64,000 bases of DNA from the NCBI RefSeq assembly GCF_011440305.1, contig NZ_JAAOIW010000002.1, forward strand, positions 426,084-490,083, written 5' to 3'. Below are positions 45,560-54,126 of this stretch, in pieces. A program made the position numbers and the translations under genes. Below the pieces are notes generated by a model. That model saw only the letters and a list, made by a program, of their open reading frames with translations. It ran no database searches and was not told the DNA's origin. The stretch is from Paenibacillus agricola. Lineage in GTDB: Bacteria; Bacillota; Bacilli; Paenibacillales; NBRC-103111. Position 1 is the stretch's first letter, and every line of letters starts with the position of its first letter.

Positions 45560-45601
45560 TGTCATTACCTCCACCTATGAAATTAGCTCGTCGCATTATT
45601 G

Positions 45602-46075
45602 TCATTCATAACGAACGATCAGCTCTATCTCGACGGCTGCACCGCCCGGCAATGAAGCGACACCTATTGCAGACCGCGCATGCACACCTGCTTCACCAAA
45701 CACCTCGACCAATAAGTCAGAAGCTCCGTTCAACACATAAGGAAGCTCGTAGAAATCGGGGGCCGCGTTAATAAAACCCTCAAGCTTTACAATGCTGACG
45801 ACATGATCCAAGTTACCCAACGCTGAACGTAGTGTACTCAGTTGATTGATGATACACTGGCGCGCTGCTTGATATCCTTCTTCTTTGGTTAGCTCCGAGC
45901 CGATCTTGCCTTTATATTTCAGTACACCCTTTTCCTTAGGTGTGACTCCGCTTAAGTAGATAAGCGGAGAAACCATCGTAAAGGGAACGTAATTACCACT
46001 TGGTTTAGGTGGAAGCTCTAATTGAATATTTAATTCAGCAAGCCTGGCTTCAGCTTGTCCTTTATTCTGCGGCAA
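45602..46075 (-). CDS. RidA/YjgF-family protein
   Basis: A 157-residue protein of the RidA (YjgF/YER057c/UK114) superfamily, in the longer subgroup. It has a TTG start with GGAGGG 8 bases upstream. Core features are the LIYLSGVTP strand and the C-terminal GVHARSAIGVASLPGGAAVEIELIVRYE block with the conserved Arg (R-S-A-I-G-V) that binds the carboxylate or imine substrate. Family members hydrolyse reactive enamine/imine intermediates or act in catabolic steps. In this operon it may release ammonia from an imine formed by oxidation. Confidence 0.9.
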   Translation of the reverse strand: MPQNKGQAEARLAELNIQLELPPKPSGNYVPFTMVSPLIYLSGVTPKEKGVLKYKGKIGSELTKEEGYQAARQCIINQLSTLRSALGNLDHVVSIVKLEGFINAAPDFYELPYVLNGASDLLVEVFGEAGVHARSAIGVASLPGGAAVEIELIVRYE

Positions 46076-46113
46076 GTTTCAATCCCTCCAATCTCTTTGA
46101 GAAAATGGCTTCA

Positions 46114-46398
46114 TCATTCCTGGCGAAGCTCAATATCCTCCTGGATATACAATTGGCAGCAAAGGCGGAAGCCTTCATCCAGCTTGTCATTCAGTATTTT
46201 CTTTTCCTTCCAGTTGGGCTCAGCAAGCCCTCCTCCACCGGATAAAACTTTAACGGTACATTTGGTGCACTTGCCCATTCCGCAGCCGTATTTGAGATAG
46301 GGAAATTTTTTGATTCCTGCTAGAACAACTAGATTACTGTTCACAGCTATTTCCTGCTGGTAGAGCTCACCGTTATGATGCAATTTCACAATGGGCAT
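46114..46398 (-). CDS. [2Fe-2S] ferredoxin 2
   Basis: A 94-residue ferredoxin. The ATG at 46398 has GGAGG 7 bases upstream; the longer frame is not needed. Cluster ligands: YGCGMGKCTKC gives three Cys, and GFRLCCQ supplies the fourth. It differs from ferredoxin 1 in loop sequence and lacks the C-terminal extension. It lies 38 bases upstream of the RidA-like gene. A second ferredoxin within the same inferred regulon suggests either two electron acceptors or two redox potentials. Confidence 0.9.
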   Translation of the reverse strand: MPIVKLHHNGELYQQEIAVNSNLVVLAGIKKFPYLKYGCGMGKCTKCTVKVLSGGGGLAEPNWKEKKILNDKLDEGFRLCCQLYIQEDIELRQE

Positions 46399-46510
46399 TG
46401 GTACACCTCCATCTGCAGCGGGATCCACCCTGATTCCAAGTCCATAGCGATGGCCGCTTATCACGCTTCATCGCTATTCCATACGAAGACGATTGTTTCA
46501 TAATTACAGC

Positions 46511-46984
46511 TTACTTCTTAATGTCAGCTACGGTAATAACCTCATATTCGGTGCCTAGGTAAACCTGCAAGGCTTTAAGCGCAGCCACACCAACCGCGGT
46601 GTCTTGCTCGCCATTGCCACCACTAACCCCAATTCCGCCGATAACCTCGCCATTGACAACTATTGGGAAGCCGCCTACGAATATAGCAAACTTGCCGGGA
46701 AGCATGGCATGTATGCCGAAGGCCTCCCCCGTTGTTGACGCCGGACCGCCAGGCTGGTTGAACAAATGGGTCGAACGTTTGTGGCCGCTGGCCGTAAACG
46801 CTTTGGCTATAGCAATTTCAGGACCGGTAATGCGTCCGCCATTCATCCGCTCCAGCGCAATCACATAGCCACCGTCATCAACGATACAGATGGCTTCGAG
46901 CGCTTTTGCTTCTACCGCTGCCTGCTTCGCCGCTTCTATCATGACTTTCGCTTCTTCCAATTCCAGCTTCAATACTGATTTCAT
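46511..46984 (-). CDS. GlcG/HbpS-family protein
   Basis: A 157-residue protein of the GlcG/HbpS (PF03928-type) family. The ATG at 46984 has GGGAGG upstream; the extra 56 codons of the longer frame are unlikely. Typical features are CIVDDGGYVIALERMNGG (about residues 32-49) and the PIVVNGEVIGGIGVSGGNGEQD block. Members bind heme, cobalamin or small carboxylates and often accompany dehydratases and oxidoreductases in catabolic operons. It lacks a signal peptide, so it acts in the cytoplasm. Role in the pathway unknown. Confidence 0.9.
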   Translation of the reverse strand: MKSVLKLELEEAKVMIEAAKQAAVEAKALEAICIVDDGGYVIALERMNGGRITGPEIAIAKAFTASGHKRSTHLFNQPGGPASTTGEAFGIHAMLPGKFAIFVGGFPIVVNGEVIGGIGVSGGNGEQDTAVGVAALKALQVYLGTEYEVITVADIKK

Positions 46985-47018
46985 CTGAGACCTCCCTATC
47001 GTTACATCGCCTCTAGCC

Positions 47019-48497
47019 TTATTCGATGCTTTGAACGCCGTGATAGACTGTTTTTTCCTGTGTGTAAAAATCGACGGCTGTACGGCCTGACTCACGGTAG
47101 GTAGCTGTACTGGACATCTTGACCCCACCGAACGGTGCATTATAGGCAACACCTGTCGTTGGACGGTTTACTTTTACGATTCCGGCTTGAATATGCTGAA
47201 TAAAATATTGGGCACGATTCGGATCAGATGTACAAATTGCCGCCGATAACCCATATTCAATATCATTGGCAATCTCGATTGCCTCTTTGAAGGAGCTGAC
47301 ACGAATAATGGAAATGACCGGTCCGAATATTTCCTCCTGGGCAATTCTCATTTTAGGTGTGACATTCGTGAAGATCGCCGGCCTTACAAAGTATCCATTC
47401 GCATACTCGCCATCGGCCAGATGCTCGCCTCCGAATGCTAGAGTAGCTCCTTCCGCTTGGCCAATCGCGACATAATCCAATACATTGCTTAATTGGCTTT
47501 GGTTAGCCAAAGGACCAATCTCGATGCCTTTATATAACCCGTTGCCTATAGTGAGTGCCTCAGTTTTAGCTATTAATTGTTGAACAAATAGGTCATGTAC
47601 TTCATCCATCACAATAACCCTAGAGGTGCCTGTGCATGCCTGGCCGGTCAATTCGAAGCCCGCTTTGATCGCTAACTCGACCGCTAGGTCAATATCCGCA
47701 TCCTCCAGCACGACTAGCGGATTCTTGCCACCCAGCTCCAGCTGGACACGAGTCGATAAACGAACCGCTTTATTGATGGTCTCGCCTGCACCCGTCGAGC
47801 CGGTAAAGGTTACCGCTTTGACTGCGGGATGGGTCACTAGGGGCGTACCCGTTCGGGACGCTGACCCGGTTACAAAATTGATTACACCTGCGGGAAGCCC
47901 TGCAAGGTGAAGCACTTCAACCAAGCGCAAAGCAATAAGCGGAGTATCCGATGCGGGCTTGAACACTACGGTATTGCCCGTTACAAGTGCAGGAGCGATC
48001 TTCCGTACGGGAATGGAGATAGGGAAGTTCCAAGGTGTAATGACAGTAACTACACCTAAAGGTTCTTTTCTCGTATATACAAAGGTCGTTGGATCATCGG
48101 AAGGAAGCGTGCTGCCAGAAACATTCAAGCCTTCGGAAGCGTAATAACGCAACGTTTGGGCGGAACGCTTGACCTCCATCCGGCTACTGGCAAGCGTCTT
48201 GCCTTCTTCTCGGGTCAATTCCTCGGCGTACTGCTCAAGCCCCGCCTCCAGCAAATCTGCCGCCTTGTACAAAATCTCAGCGCGTTTGCTCGGAGCCGTG
48301 TTGCGCCAGGCTGCGAATGCGCGCTCGGCCGACTCCATCGCTAACAGAACGTCCGCCTCAACCGAGGCTTGAAACCGCCCGACGATATCGGTTACTTGGG
48401 CGGGATTCGTGCTATCGAAGGTGTTTCCGCTTGAGGATGCCACCCATTCTCCATTGATTAAGTTATTGAAGGTTTGTACTGCTGTGACGGTCACCAT
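47019..48497 (-). CDS. NAD(P)-dependent aldehyde dehydrogenase
   Basis: A 492-residue aldehyde dehydrogenase of usual length. The ATG at 48497 lies one base after the stop of the diiron-oxidase gene, so translation is probably coupled; no strong site is seen. Catalytic residues are in place: Asn157 (TPWNFP), Lys180 (FKPASDTP), Glu254 (LELGGKNP) and Cys288 (TGQACTGTS). The sequence resembles the group including alpha-ketoglutaric semialdehyde and vanillin-type dehydrogenases. It most likely oxidises an aldehyde formed by the adjacent oxidase. Confidence 0.93.
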   Translation of the reverse strand: MVTVTAVQTFNNLINGEWVASSSGNTFDSTNPAQVTDIVGRFQASVEADVLLAMESAERAFAAWRNTAPSKRAEILYKAADLLEAGLEQYAEELTREEGKTLASSRMEVKRSAQTLRYYASEGLNVSGSTLPSDDPTTFVYTRKEPLGVVTVITPWNFPISIPVRKIAPALVTGNTVVFKPASDTPLIALRLVEVLHLAGLPAGVINFVTGSASRTGTPLVTHPAVKAVTFTGSTGAGETINKAVRLSTRVQLELGGKNPLVVLEDADIDLAVELAIKAGFELTGQACTGTSRVIVMDEVHDLFVQQLIAKTEALTIGNGLYKGIEIGPLANQSQLSNVLDYVAIGQAEGATLAFGGEHLADGEYANGYFVRPAIFTNVTPKMRIAQEEIFGPVISIIRVSSFKEAIEIANDIEYGLSAAICTSDPNRAQYFIQHIQAGIVKVNRPTTGVAYNAPFGGVKMSSTATYRESGRTAVDFYTQEKTVYHGVQSIE

Positions 48498-48498
48498 G

Positions 48499-49209
48499 TT
48501 ACACCAAACCAAATTCGCGGGATAGGGCAGCGATGTACATCCTGCGCATCTTTGTAGCTTCTTCTACGATTTCAATACAGCGTTGCTGCTCTTCTGCAGT
48601 TTTGGCATATTCGAGCACGATTTGGTAGCCACGCTCGCCATGAATTTCATCAGATACGATATGAAGATCGAAGAATTCCACTTCTTCATCGGTAAAGCCA
48701 TATTTTTCGCGAAGTGTTGGGGTTTGTCGACGGTATATAGCAGGAACCTGTGATTCCAATCCGACCACCAGCGCCGCGGTAGCATATAAGAAATTTTCCT
48801 TAAACGCCATCCGGTAGCACCAGGATTGCAAGCCAATCGTTTCTGGCAGAATGTGAGCCATCGACTCAACGCGTTCCCTTGTAGTTCCGCAAGCTTCACC
48901 GAAACGGATTAACAAATCCGTGTGGCGATCGCCTCCGAGCTCTTCCTCCCACATGTTTTGCAATAAAAAGTCTCTCGCATCTTGATGTGGGCAGTTAGCA
49001 AATATATAAGCCAAATATTCGGCAAAAGGACCTACGTAAGCATAATGTTGTTCAACCCATCCGGCAAAGTGCTCTTTCTTTAACTCGCCATTCGCCCACT
49101 TGATGGTGAAAGGAGCCTTAGCAACAGCATTACCTTCGATGGCTTGCTCTAAAGCAAGGCGGAATTCCTCTTTGTTCATTAAGCGGGACTTCGTTACGGT
49201 TTGTGTCAT
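48499..49209 (-). CDS. Heme-oxygenase-like diiron oxidase/oxygenase candidate (TenA/PqqC/CADD fold)
   Basis: A 236-residue all-helical protein; the ATG at 49209 has GAGAGGAG 7 bases upstream. Automatic tools would call it TenA- or PqqC-like. A complete set of possible iron ligands is visible: Glu89 and His96 (WEEELGGDRH), Glu152 (VGLESQV), His183, Asp187 and His190 (DLHIVSDEIHGE). This pattern and its spacing resemble the heme-oxygenase-like diiron proteins (CADD, UndA and BesC group), which use O2 to cleave or oxidise amino or fatty acids. It is the first gene of the operon, behind a 21-base operator palindrome. Diiron chemistry is inferred from the ligands; the substrate is unknown. Confidence 0.85.
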   Translation of the reverse strand: MTQTVTKSRLMNKEEFRLALEQAIEGNAVAKAPFTIKWANGELKKEHFAGWVEQHYAYVGPFAEYLAYIFANCPHQDARDFLLQNMWEEELGGDRHTDLLIRFGEACGTTRERVESMAHILPETIGLQSWCYRMAFKENFLYATAALVVGLESQVPAIYRRQTPTLREKYGFTDEEVEFFDLHIVSDEIHGERGYQIVLEYAKTAEEQQRCIEIVEEATKMRRMYIAALSREFGLV

Positions 49210-49249
49210 AGTAATTCTCCTCTCAATTTGAAAATCATAGTTTTGATAT

Positions 49250-49270
49250 TTTGGTATATTGTATACCAAA
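49250..49270. promoter_or_regulatory. Candidate GntR operator, site 3
   Basis: A perfect 21-base palindrome, TTTGGTATA-TTG-TATACCAAA, lies 41 bases upstream of the diiron-oxidase ATG. It contains both half-sites found in the other copies and is the clearest member of the set. Confidence 0.8.
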
Positions 49271-49309
49271 AGTATTATGGGTTTATTATCACCCGAGTGG
49301 GCTTATCTG

Positions 49310-50713
49310 TCAACCTACTTTTTTTAAAATAATCAGAAGCGCCATCGCCATTAGCAAATAGGCGCCGGTAAACGGAAGGTTCCAATTCGATACTTTATAC
49401 GAGCTTTCACCTGTGAGGCTTGCCATCATCCCTGCTGTTGCATTATAAGGCCCCATCAAAAAAGCGGTTGCCGCCCCTGTGAGCATTGCAATTGCTGTCA
49501 GCTCCGTTGATATTCCCAAAGCTTGGGGATTCAGTGATTCTGCTGCCAAAGCCAGACCGACCGCTGGATGCAAACCAATAAAAGCAAGGCCCAGCGGGAT
49601 TAACGGGATGAATAAAAGGAATACATCCGCCCCCACGACATCTTTTATAGCCATGATCCACATATTAATGCTATGCCCTGCCCCTGTCGCTTGAATGGAC
49701 GCAATCAGGAAGCCTGCACTCAAAAACACGAAAAACTGTTCCTTCATATTCAATAGATGCTTGGACAGCAATGCTGTTCCTTCCTTTATATAGGCTCTGC
49801 CTTTGCCTAACAGCAAAGACCACGCATAACCAAATGGAAGTACGGCTAACGTCACTAGCAGCAGGAAGCTAAAGCTCGTATAGGTTTCCAACACAAGTAT
49901 TAAGCCATTGAATATCAGAATGGCGATAACAATATGCAAGGGATTATGGGCATTCATCTGCCCTTGCTGTGTCAAGCCAGCTTGCACTGCCTGTTCCCTT
50001 GCAGCCGCTGTTTCATCAAGAGCCAATTGTCCAATATGCCTCTCCCTGCGGTTTGCAATCCGTTTGCCCATAAACCAATCCAGCACTAGCCCAAGCAAGC
50101 TGAAAGGGATCATAATCGGCAAGATGGCACTCCAACGAACACCCGTCATCTCAACAATAATGCCTACTATCGGTGCAACGGGTGTCCAAACAATAGGCAT
50201 ACTGTAGCCATGAGTCACTGCCCGGCTAATAAACCGCTCTTTTTGTTCAATCGGATACCATTCGAGTGAAGGGCGAATCGTATGATACACCATCGGTAGC
50301 GTCGCCAGGTTCATAAAGGAGCTCAAGATATACGATAATAAAGAGGTTACCGCATAAAGCAATCCTGAATGCTTAACCTTACTTTGAATTAATCGCTGAA
50401 CCCTGAGCGCGTAGCGGCCAAGCTCAATAGGTAAGGCAATAAGTGGGATGAGGGCGAAAAGACTCAAAATATTCAGCATATTGCCAAACGCAAGTATATA
50501 GCTGCTCCAAGGCGCTCCATGCAGGGCAAAAAGAACGATGCCAATTAGTAAAAATAAAGCACCTAACCCTCGAACAAACCGTTTAACCGAGCTGAAGACA
50601 ACGATAACAATGAGCAGACTGATTGTAGACAGTACCCATCTCAGGAGATCACTTGGGTATAAGATAGAGGTTAAATAAGCTACAATCGCTATGGCAAACA
50701 ACAAAGACTTCAT
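49310..50713 (-). CDS. Multi-pass anion permease-like transporter
   Basis: A 467-residue membrane protein with about twelve hydrophobic helices and a charged cytoplasmic loop near residues 215-255 (RIANRRERH to QMNAHNP). The LLSYILSSFMNLATLPMVY and TGAATAFLMGPYNATAGMM re-entrant-type segments are reminiscent of ion-transporter superfamily permeases for carboxylates. No ribosome site separates it clearly from the creatininase-like gene (3-base gap), so they form one unit. It probably imports the pathway substrate. Confidence 0.7.
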   Translation of the reverse strand: MKSLLFAIAIVAYLTSILYPSDLLRWVLSTISLLIVIVVFSSVKRFVRGLGALFLLIGIVLFALHGAPWSSYILAFGNMLNILSLFALIPLIALPIELGRYALRVQRLIQSKVKHSGLLYAVTSLLSYILSSFMNLATLPMVYHTIRPSLEWYPIEQKERFISRAVTHGYSMPIVWTPVAPIVGIIVEMTGVRWSAILPIMIPFSLLGLVLDWFMGKRIANRRERHIGQLALDETAAAREQAVQAGLTQQGQMNAHNPLHIVIAILIFNGLILVLETYTSFSFLLLVTLAVLPFGYAWSLLLGKGRAYIKEGTALLSKHLLNMKEQFFVFLSAGFLIASIQATGAGHSINMWIMAIKDVVGADVFLLFIPLIPLGLAFIGLHPAVGLALAAESLNPQALGISTELTAIAMLTGAATAFLMGPYNATAGMMASLTGESSYKVSNWNLPFTGAYLLMAMALLIILKKVG

Positions 50714-50716
50714 GGC

Positions 50717-51463
50717 TTAGAGCATCTCTTGAACAGCCTTGGTTAAACGTTCCAGAGCCGTTTCAACAATTTCCTCGCCAATCTCCCGGGTGGCTTTAGT
50801 TGCATCACCAATACATCCATTACGAGTCATTTCCTCGTAATAGTAGAAGCCTTGCAGCGCTTGGCCGGGACGCAGGCTTTTCCATTTGCCCTCTGTCATG
50901 TCCCCCTTTTCCAGCTGGTCGGGGCGAACTAACTGCGGAGCCAGGTAAAGGGCTTCAGAAACCTCGCGGTCACAGCTGTGGCCATAGAGCTTGGATACTA
51001 AGCGCTTATCCATAACATCCTTGGCTGAGGCTGTAGTTTTGGCATAATAAATAGCGGTATTCAGCTCCCTTGTCAGCATATCTATCGCAACTCCAAGTGT
51101 AGCCTGATTGCCTCCATGAGCATTGAGTATAAGGAATTTCTCGATCCCATGATGCTGCAGCGATTTGATCATATCGCGAAGAATCGCGATAAGTGTTGTC
51201 GGCTCCAATGATATGGTCCCCGGGAAATTCATATGGTGTGGCGATACCCCCATATTAATGGTAGGTGTAACCAGCGCCTCTGGATATAATCGTTCGGCAA
51301 GTCGATTGCTCATCTCTTCAGCTAGAACCGCATCGCAGCTTTCAACCATATGGGGACCGTGCTGCTCATGGGCGCCAAGTGGTATAATAGCGATTCTGAC
51401 AGTTTTGAGGGCTTGTTTAACTTCAGACCATGTCATTTGTGTTAGCAGGTAGGCCATAGACAT
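50717..51463 (-). CDS. Creatininase-family amidohydrolase
   Basis: A 248-residue creatininase-like metal hydrolase. The ATG at 51463 has GGAGG 8 bases upstream. Metal-binding motifs are visible: GAHEQHGPH (Glu33 and His35), the Asp at 44 (ESCDAVL), NAHGGN (about 120) and GHSCDREVSEAL, with the last Glu. The family opens cyclic amides (creatinine) or cleaves amide and formyl bonds. It precedes the permease gene, and an operator-like site lies 28 bases upstream of its start. It could open a lactam or hydrolyse an amide before oxidation. Confidence 0.9.
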   Translation of the reverse strand: MSMAYLLTQMTWSEVKQALKTVRIAIIPLGAHEQHGPHMVESCDAVLAEEMSNRLAERLYPEALVTPTINMGVSPHHMNFPGTISLEPTTLIAILRDMIKSLQHHGIEKFLILNAHGGNQATLGVAIDMLTRELNTAIYYAKTTASAKDVMDKRLVSKLYGHSCDREVSEALYLAPQLVRPDQLEKGDMTEGKWKSLRPGQALQGFYYYEEMTRNGCIGDATKATREIGEEIVETALERLTKAVQEML

Positions 51464-51490
51464 GACTTTAACCTCCATTCATTTTATGTT

Positions 51491-51512
51491 ATATTGTACA
51501 TTGTATACCAAA
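51491..51512. promoter_or_regulatory. Candidate GntR operator, site 4
   Basis: ATATTGTACATTGTATACCAAA between the divergent creatininase and YyaC-like genes. The right half equals the right half of site 3 (TTGTATACCAAA); the left half is degenerate. Confidence 0.55.
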
Positions 51513-51612
51513 ATTCCTAAAGCTTCTTTGATCTTTTGTTATTTTTTGCATTATGCTTTATCATTTAGAAGAAGATACTTGTTCGACAATATACGAAAGA
51601 AGGGATATTCTT

Positions 51613-52200
51613 ATGCTTCATCACATTCATTATCTGGACAAGAAATCAGCAGCTTTTTTATCTGAAGCACTGGTTAAACACTTTTCTCATCAGCCAGCTT
51701 ATACGGAAATCGTTGTTGTCTGCATCGGCACCAACCGTTATCCTGGAGATTCACTCGGCCCCATGGTCGGCAGCCGCTTGTTCGAACGGCTCGAAGGAAG
51801 CCGTTATGTACATATTTACGGTACACTGGATAAGCCGGTGCATGCGCTAAATATGCAAAGAACCTTGGCCTACATAGCTAACCGGCATCGCCGGGCTTAC
51901 ATCATAGCGGTAGACGCTTGCCTTGGGCAATTTTATAAAATTGGTACACTTCAGCTAGTCGATGAACCGTTACAACCCGGAGCCAGCTTGAGCAAAGAGT
52001 TATCCTCTATAGGCCATATTCATATTAAAGGCATTATTAACAATCATGGTCCTTTGAATCATAAGGTGCTTGAGCATACCAGCCTCACCTTTGTTAATGA
52101 AATGGCAGCAGTCATCAGCCGCATTATCGTTAAATCCAGCCAAGAAATCATTCCTCGGCTATTATCGATAAAGCACGCCGAGTCCCATGTATCCAGCTAA
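51613..52200 (+). CDS. yyaC: YyaC-like spore protein (DUF1256)
   Basis: A protein of 195 residues; the ATG at 51613 follows AAAGAAGGGAT and excludes an unlikely 20-residue extension. The CIGTNRYPGDSLGPMVG block (about residues 36-52) is the hallmark of YyaC, which is related to the germination protease/hydrogenase maturation protease fold. In Bacillus the family is made in the developing spore. It sits alone on the plus strand between two minus-strand catabolic genes. Its relation to the neighbouring regulon may be accidental; it supports a spore-forming host. Confidence 0.88.
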   Translation: MLHHIHYLDKKSAAFLSEALVKHFSHQPAYTEIVVVCIGTNRYPGDSLGPMVGSRLFERLEGSRYVHIYGTLDKPVHALNMQRTLAYIANRHRRAYIIAVDACLGQFYKIGTLQLVDEPLQPGASLSKELSSIGHIHIKGIINNHGPLNHKVLEHTSLTFVNEMAAVISRIIVKSSQEIIPRLLSIKHAESHVSS

Positions 52201-52214
52201 TTACCAAAGGCTAG

Positions 52215-53675
52215 TTACCAAACCATAATGGCAATGACCGTGGACACAGAAAGTCCAACGATAACAGGCAGGAAGTTTTTCCTGGCGAGGTCAATCGCCG
52301 ATACACCTGCAAAGCCTGCGACCGCAACCAGCGAAGACCAAGCAATTAACGTTCCTCCACCCGACCATACCGAGCCCATTTGGCCAATTGCTGCTAATAC
52401 GGAAGCGTCCATGCCAACTGTTGGTGCCAATGCACCCGATAAAGATCCAGTCAACGGCAAACCGGAAAATCCTGATCCTTCCAAGCCCGCAATAATACCA
52501 ATTGCCAATATACCAAAGGCTGTTATAAAGCTATTTGAAGGAATCGCATATTGAATGGACATGACCAGATCATACAGGAATGCAGGTGGAGCCACGCCTT
52601 CGCCCAGTGATAGGATGCTCTTCGAAAAATCGGCATTGCCCAGAAAGAAGAACCCCGCAATTGGAATAACTGGCCCCATCGCTTTAAAGGCAAATACAAA
52701 GCCTTCAATAAGATGCTCGCTGATGCTATCCAACGCTTTGACCTTCGAGAACACGGTACAGGCAAGTATTAAAAGAATAACAGCAACTCCGCCGATGAAA
52801 GCCGCTCCATCTCCACCCTCGAAGCCTCCCATGCTTGTACCACCAAACTTACTTGCAGCCATTACCACAATAACGCCCAGCATCGACAACGGAACAAGCA
52901 CAGCGAAAAATTTCGACCATTTATGCACTGTAGGATCAACCGTTTCGATCGCTGCGGCAGCCTCCAAATATTCGACGGTCATCTGCGTTTTTATGGTAGG
53001 AGCCTGAGGCTGACTGATATCAGGCGTGTGAACGAATTTATTAATCGCTTTGCGGTGCATCAGATACGCTCCGCTTAACGATACCGCACCCGTGATTAGC
53101 GATAGGATCATTGCTTTATCGGCTACTGCTCCTGTCGAGATGCCTGCGCCTTTGGCGCTTAGCATAGGTGCAACCTGCATGACATAGTCTGAGGATAACG
53201 CCATGCCTTGTCCAGCTAGAGCAATGGCCATTGCCGCTCCCATCGCTGGAAGCCCTACACGGATTGCCGCTGGAATCAAAAGCGCTCCAATTAAAGGCAC
53301 AGCAGGGGTTGGCCAGAAAAATAACGAGATTACATAAGTAACGAACGCAAGCACAAAAAACGCAATGTGGCCGTTCACCATGAGCTTCTGAATCGGTTGG
53401 ACCATTCGTCTATCCGCACCGATATCACGTAAAGATGCCAATAAGGCAACCATAAACGTAATAATCAGGAAAATAGTGAAGAGCTCCTTCGCTGCCGTCA
53501 GGTTTGCATTGTAAACGGCTTGGAACCCGCTGACCACACTTCCTTTGTAGATCCATCCGATAAGGAAGGTTCCAATTAAGGTCGGAATGATTACTCCTCG
53601 TTTAAATAACATTACCAATATTACACCAACTGTTACTAAAGCATACAAGACATGCGAGATTGTAATCATTGACAT
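52215..53675 (-). CDS. Multi-pass organic-anion permease-like transporter
   Basis: A 486-residue membrane protein with about twelve helices. GLEGSGFSGLPLTGSLSGAL and WSGGGTLIAWSSLVAVAG (about residues 395-450) resemble the substrate-binding segments of GntP/DcuC-type carboxylate carriers. A charged cytoplasmic loop lies near 208-250. A GntR operator-like site (53752-53765) is 77 bases upstream of its start, so it may be a second importer for the same pathway. Confidence 0.72.
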   Translation of the reverse strand: MSMITISHVLYALVTVGVILVMLFKRGVIIPTLIGTFLIGWIYKGSVVSGFQAVYNANLTAAKELFTIFLIITFMVALLASLRDIGADRRMVQPIQKLMVNGHIAFFVLAFVTYVISLFFWPTPAVPLIGALLIPAAIRVGLPAMGAAMAIALAGQGMALSSDYVMQVAPMLSAKGAGISTGAVADKAMILSLITGAVSLSGAYLMHRKAINKFVHTPDISQPQAPTIKTQMTVEYLEAAAAIETVDPTVHKWSKFFAVLVPLSMLGVIVVMAASKFGGTSMGGFEGGDGAAFIGGVAVILLILACTVFSKVKALDSISEHLIEGFVFAFKAMGPVIPIAGFFFLGNADFSKSILSLGEGVAPPAFLYDLVMSIQYAIPSNSFITAFGILAIGIIAGLEGSGFSGLPLTGSLSGALAPTVGMDASVLAAIGQMGSVWSGGGTLIAWSSLVAVAGFAGVSAIDLARKNFLPVIVGLSVSTVIAIMVW

Positions 53676-53751
53676 CCCTCAATTCATCTATTATTTGCCT
53701 TCGAAATGAATTGTAGCACATATTATTCAAATACAATAGTGCTTTTTGGCA

Positions 53752-53765
53752 TTTGGTATACAATT
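53752..53765. promoter_or_regulatory. Candidate GntR operator, site 5
   Basis: TTTGGTATACAATT lies 77-90 bases upstream of the permease ATG at 53675. It combines the left half of site 3 with a near-symmetric right half. Confidence 0.6.
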
Positions 53766-53990
53766 ATTTTCTGATTAATCAAAAAATACTGCATAACCTC
53801 GCTTTTCACATGAATTATACGTTATATAATATAACATATAGGTACATAAATAAGCCTTTACGAAGGAAATACAGGTATTTCCAATTGCCTGTTCCGGTCA
53901 CAGTTACTTATACATGTAGCTTTCTTCCTAACATTCTATTGTAAGCGATTCCAAAACTATAATAACACATTTCTACATAAATTATAAGGT

Positions 53991-54009
53991 TTATTGTATA
54001 CAATAATAA
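53991..54009. promoter_or_regulatory. Operator-like palindrome, site 6
   Basis: TTATTGTATACAATAATAA contains the perfect palindrome TTATTGTATACAATAA, sharing the GTATAC core with the others but lacking the GG/CC pair. It lies about 320 bases upstream of the permease gene, so it could be an auxiliary site or coincidence. Confidence 0.35.
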
Positions 54010-54051
54010 ACAATATTTTATTACTATCTTTATTATCGAAGCTTTTCATAA

Positions 54052-54096
54052 AACAAGACCACCATCCCTCCTTCTCTTAGGAATAGCAGTCTTGTT
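54052..54096 (-). terminator. Terminator of the NitT/TauT-type ABC operon
   Basis: AACAAGAC and GTCTTGTT form an 8-base-pair stem, followed on the minus strand by TTTATG. It lies 31 bases after the permease stop. The large loop makes it a moderate candidate. Confidence 0.5.
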
Positions 54097-54126
54097 CTAG
54101 TTTGATTATCCTGCATTTTAAACATA

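Larger units (their letters stand above)
53676..54126. other. Intergenic region with two operator-like sites
   Basis: About 450 AT-rich bases between the permease gene and the NitT/TauT-type ABC operon. It holds two GntR-type palindromes and a terminator, listed separately. A short reading frame at 53753-53944 lacks a ribosome site and is rejected. Confidence 0.6.

Noticed and set aside
46985-47152. N-terminal extension of the GlcG/HbpS-like protein
   Set aside because: It overlaps the aldehyde dehydrogenase 3' end; the ATG at 46984 has a proper GGGAGG site and matches the family length.
48499-49209. Thiaminase II (TenA) or PqqC assignment
   Set aside because: No thiamine or PQQ genes are nearby, and the six putative metal ligands fit the diiron group better than either enzyme.
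53753-53944. 63-codon plus-strand frame
   Set aside because: AT-rich, no ribosome site, overlaps an operator-like palindrome.
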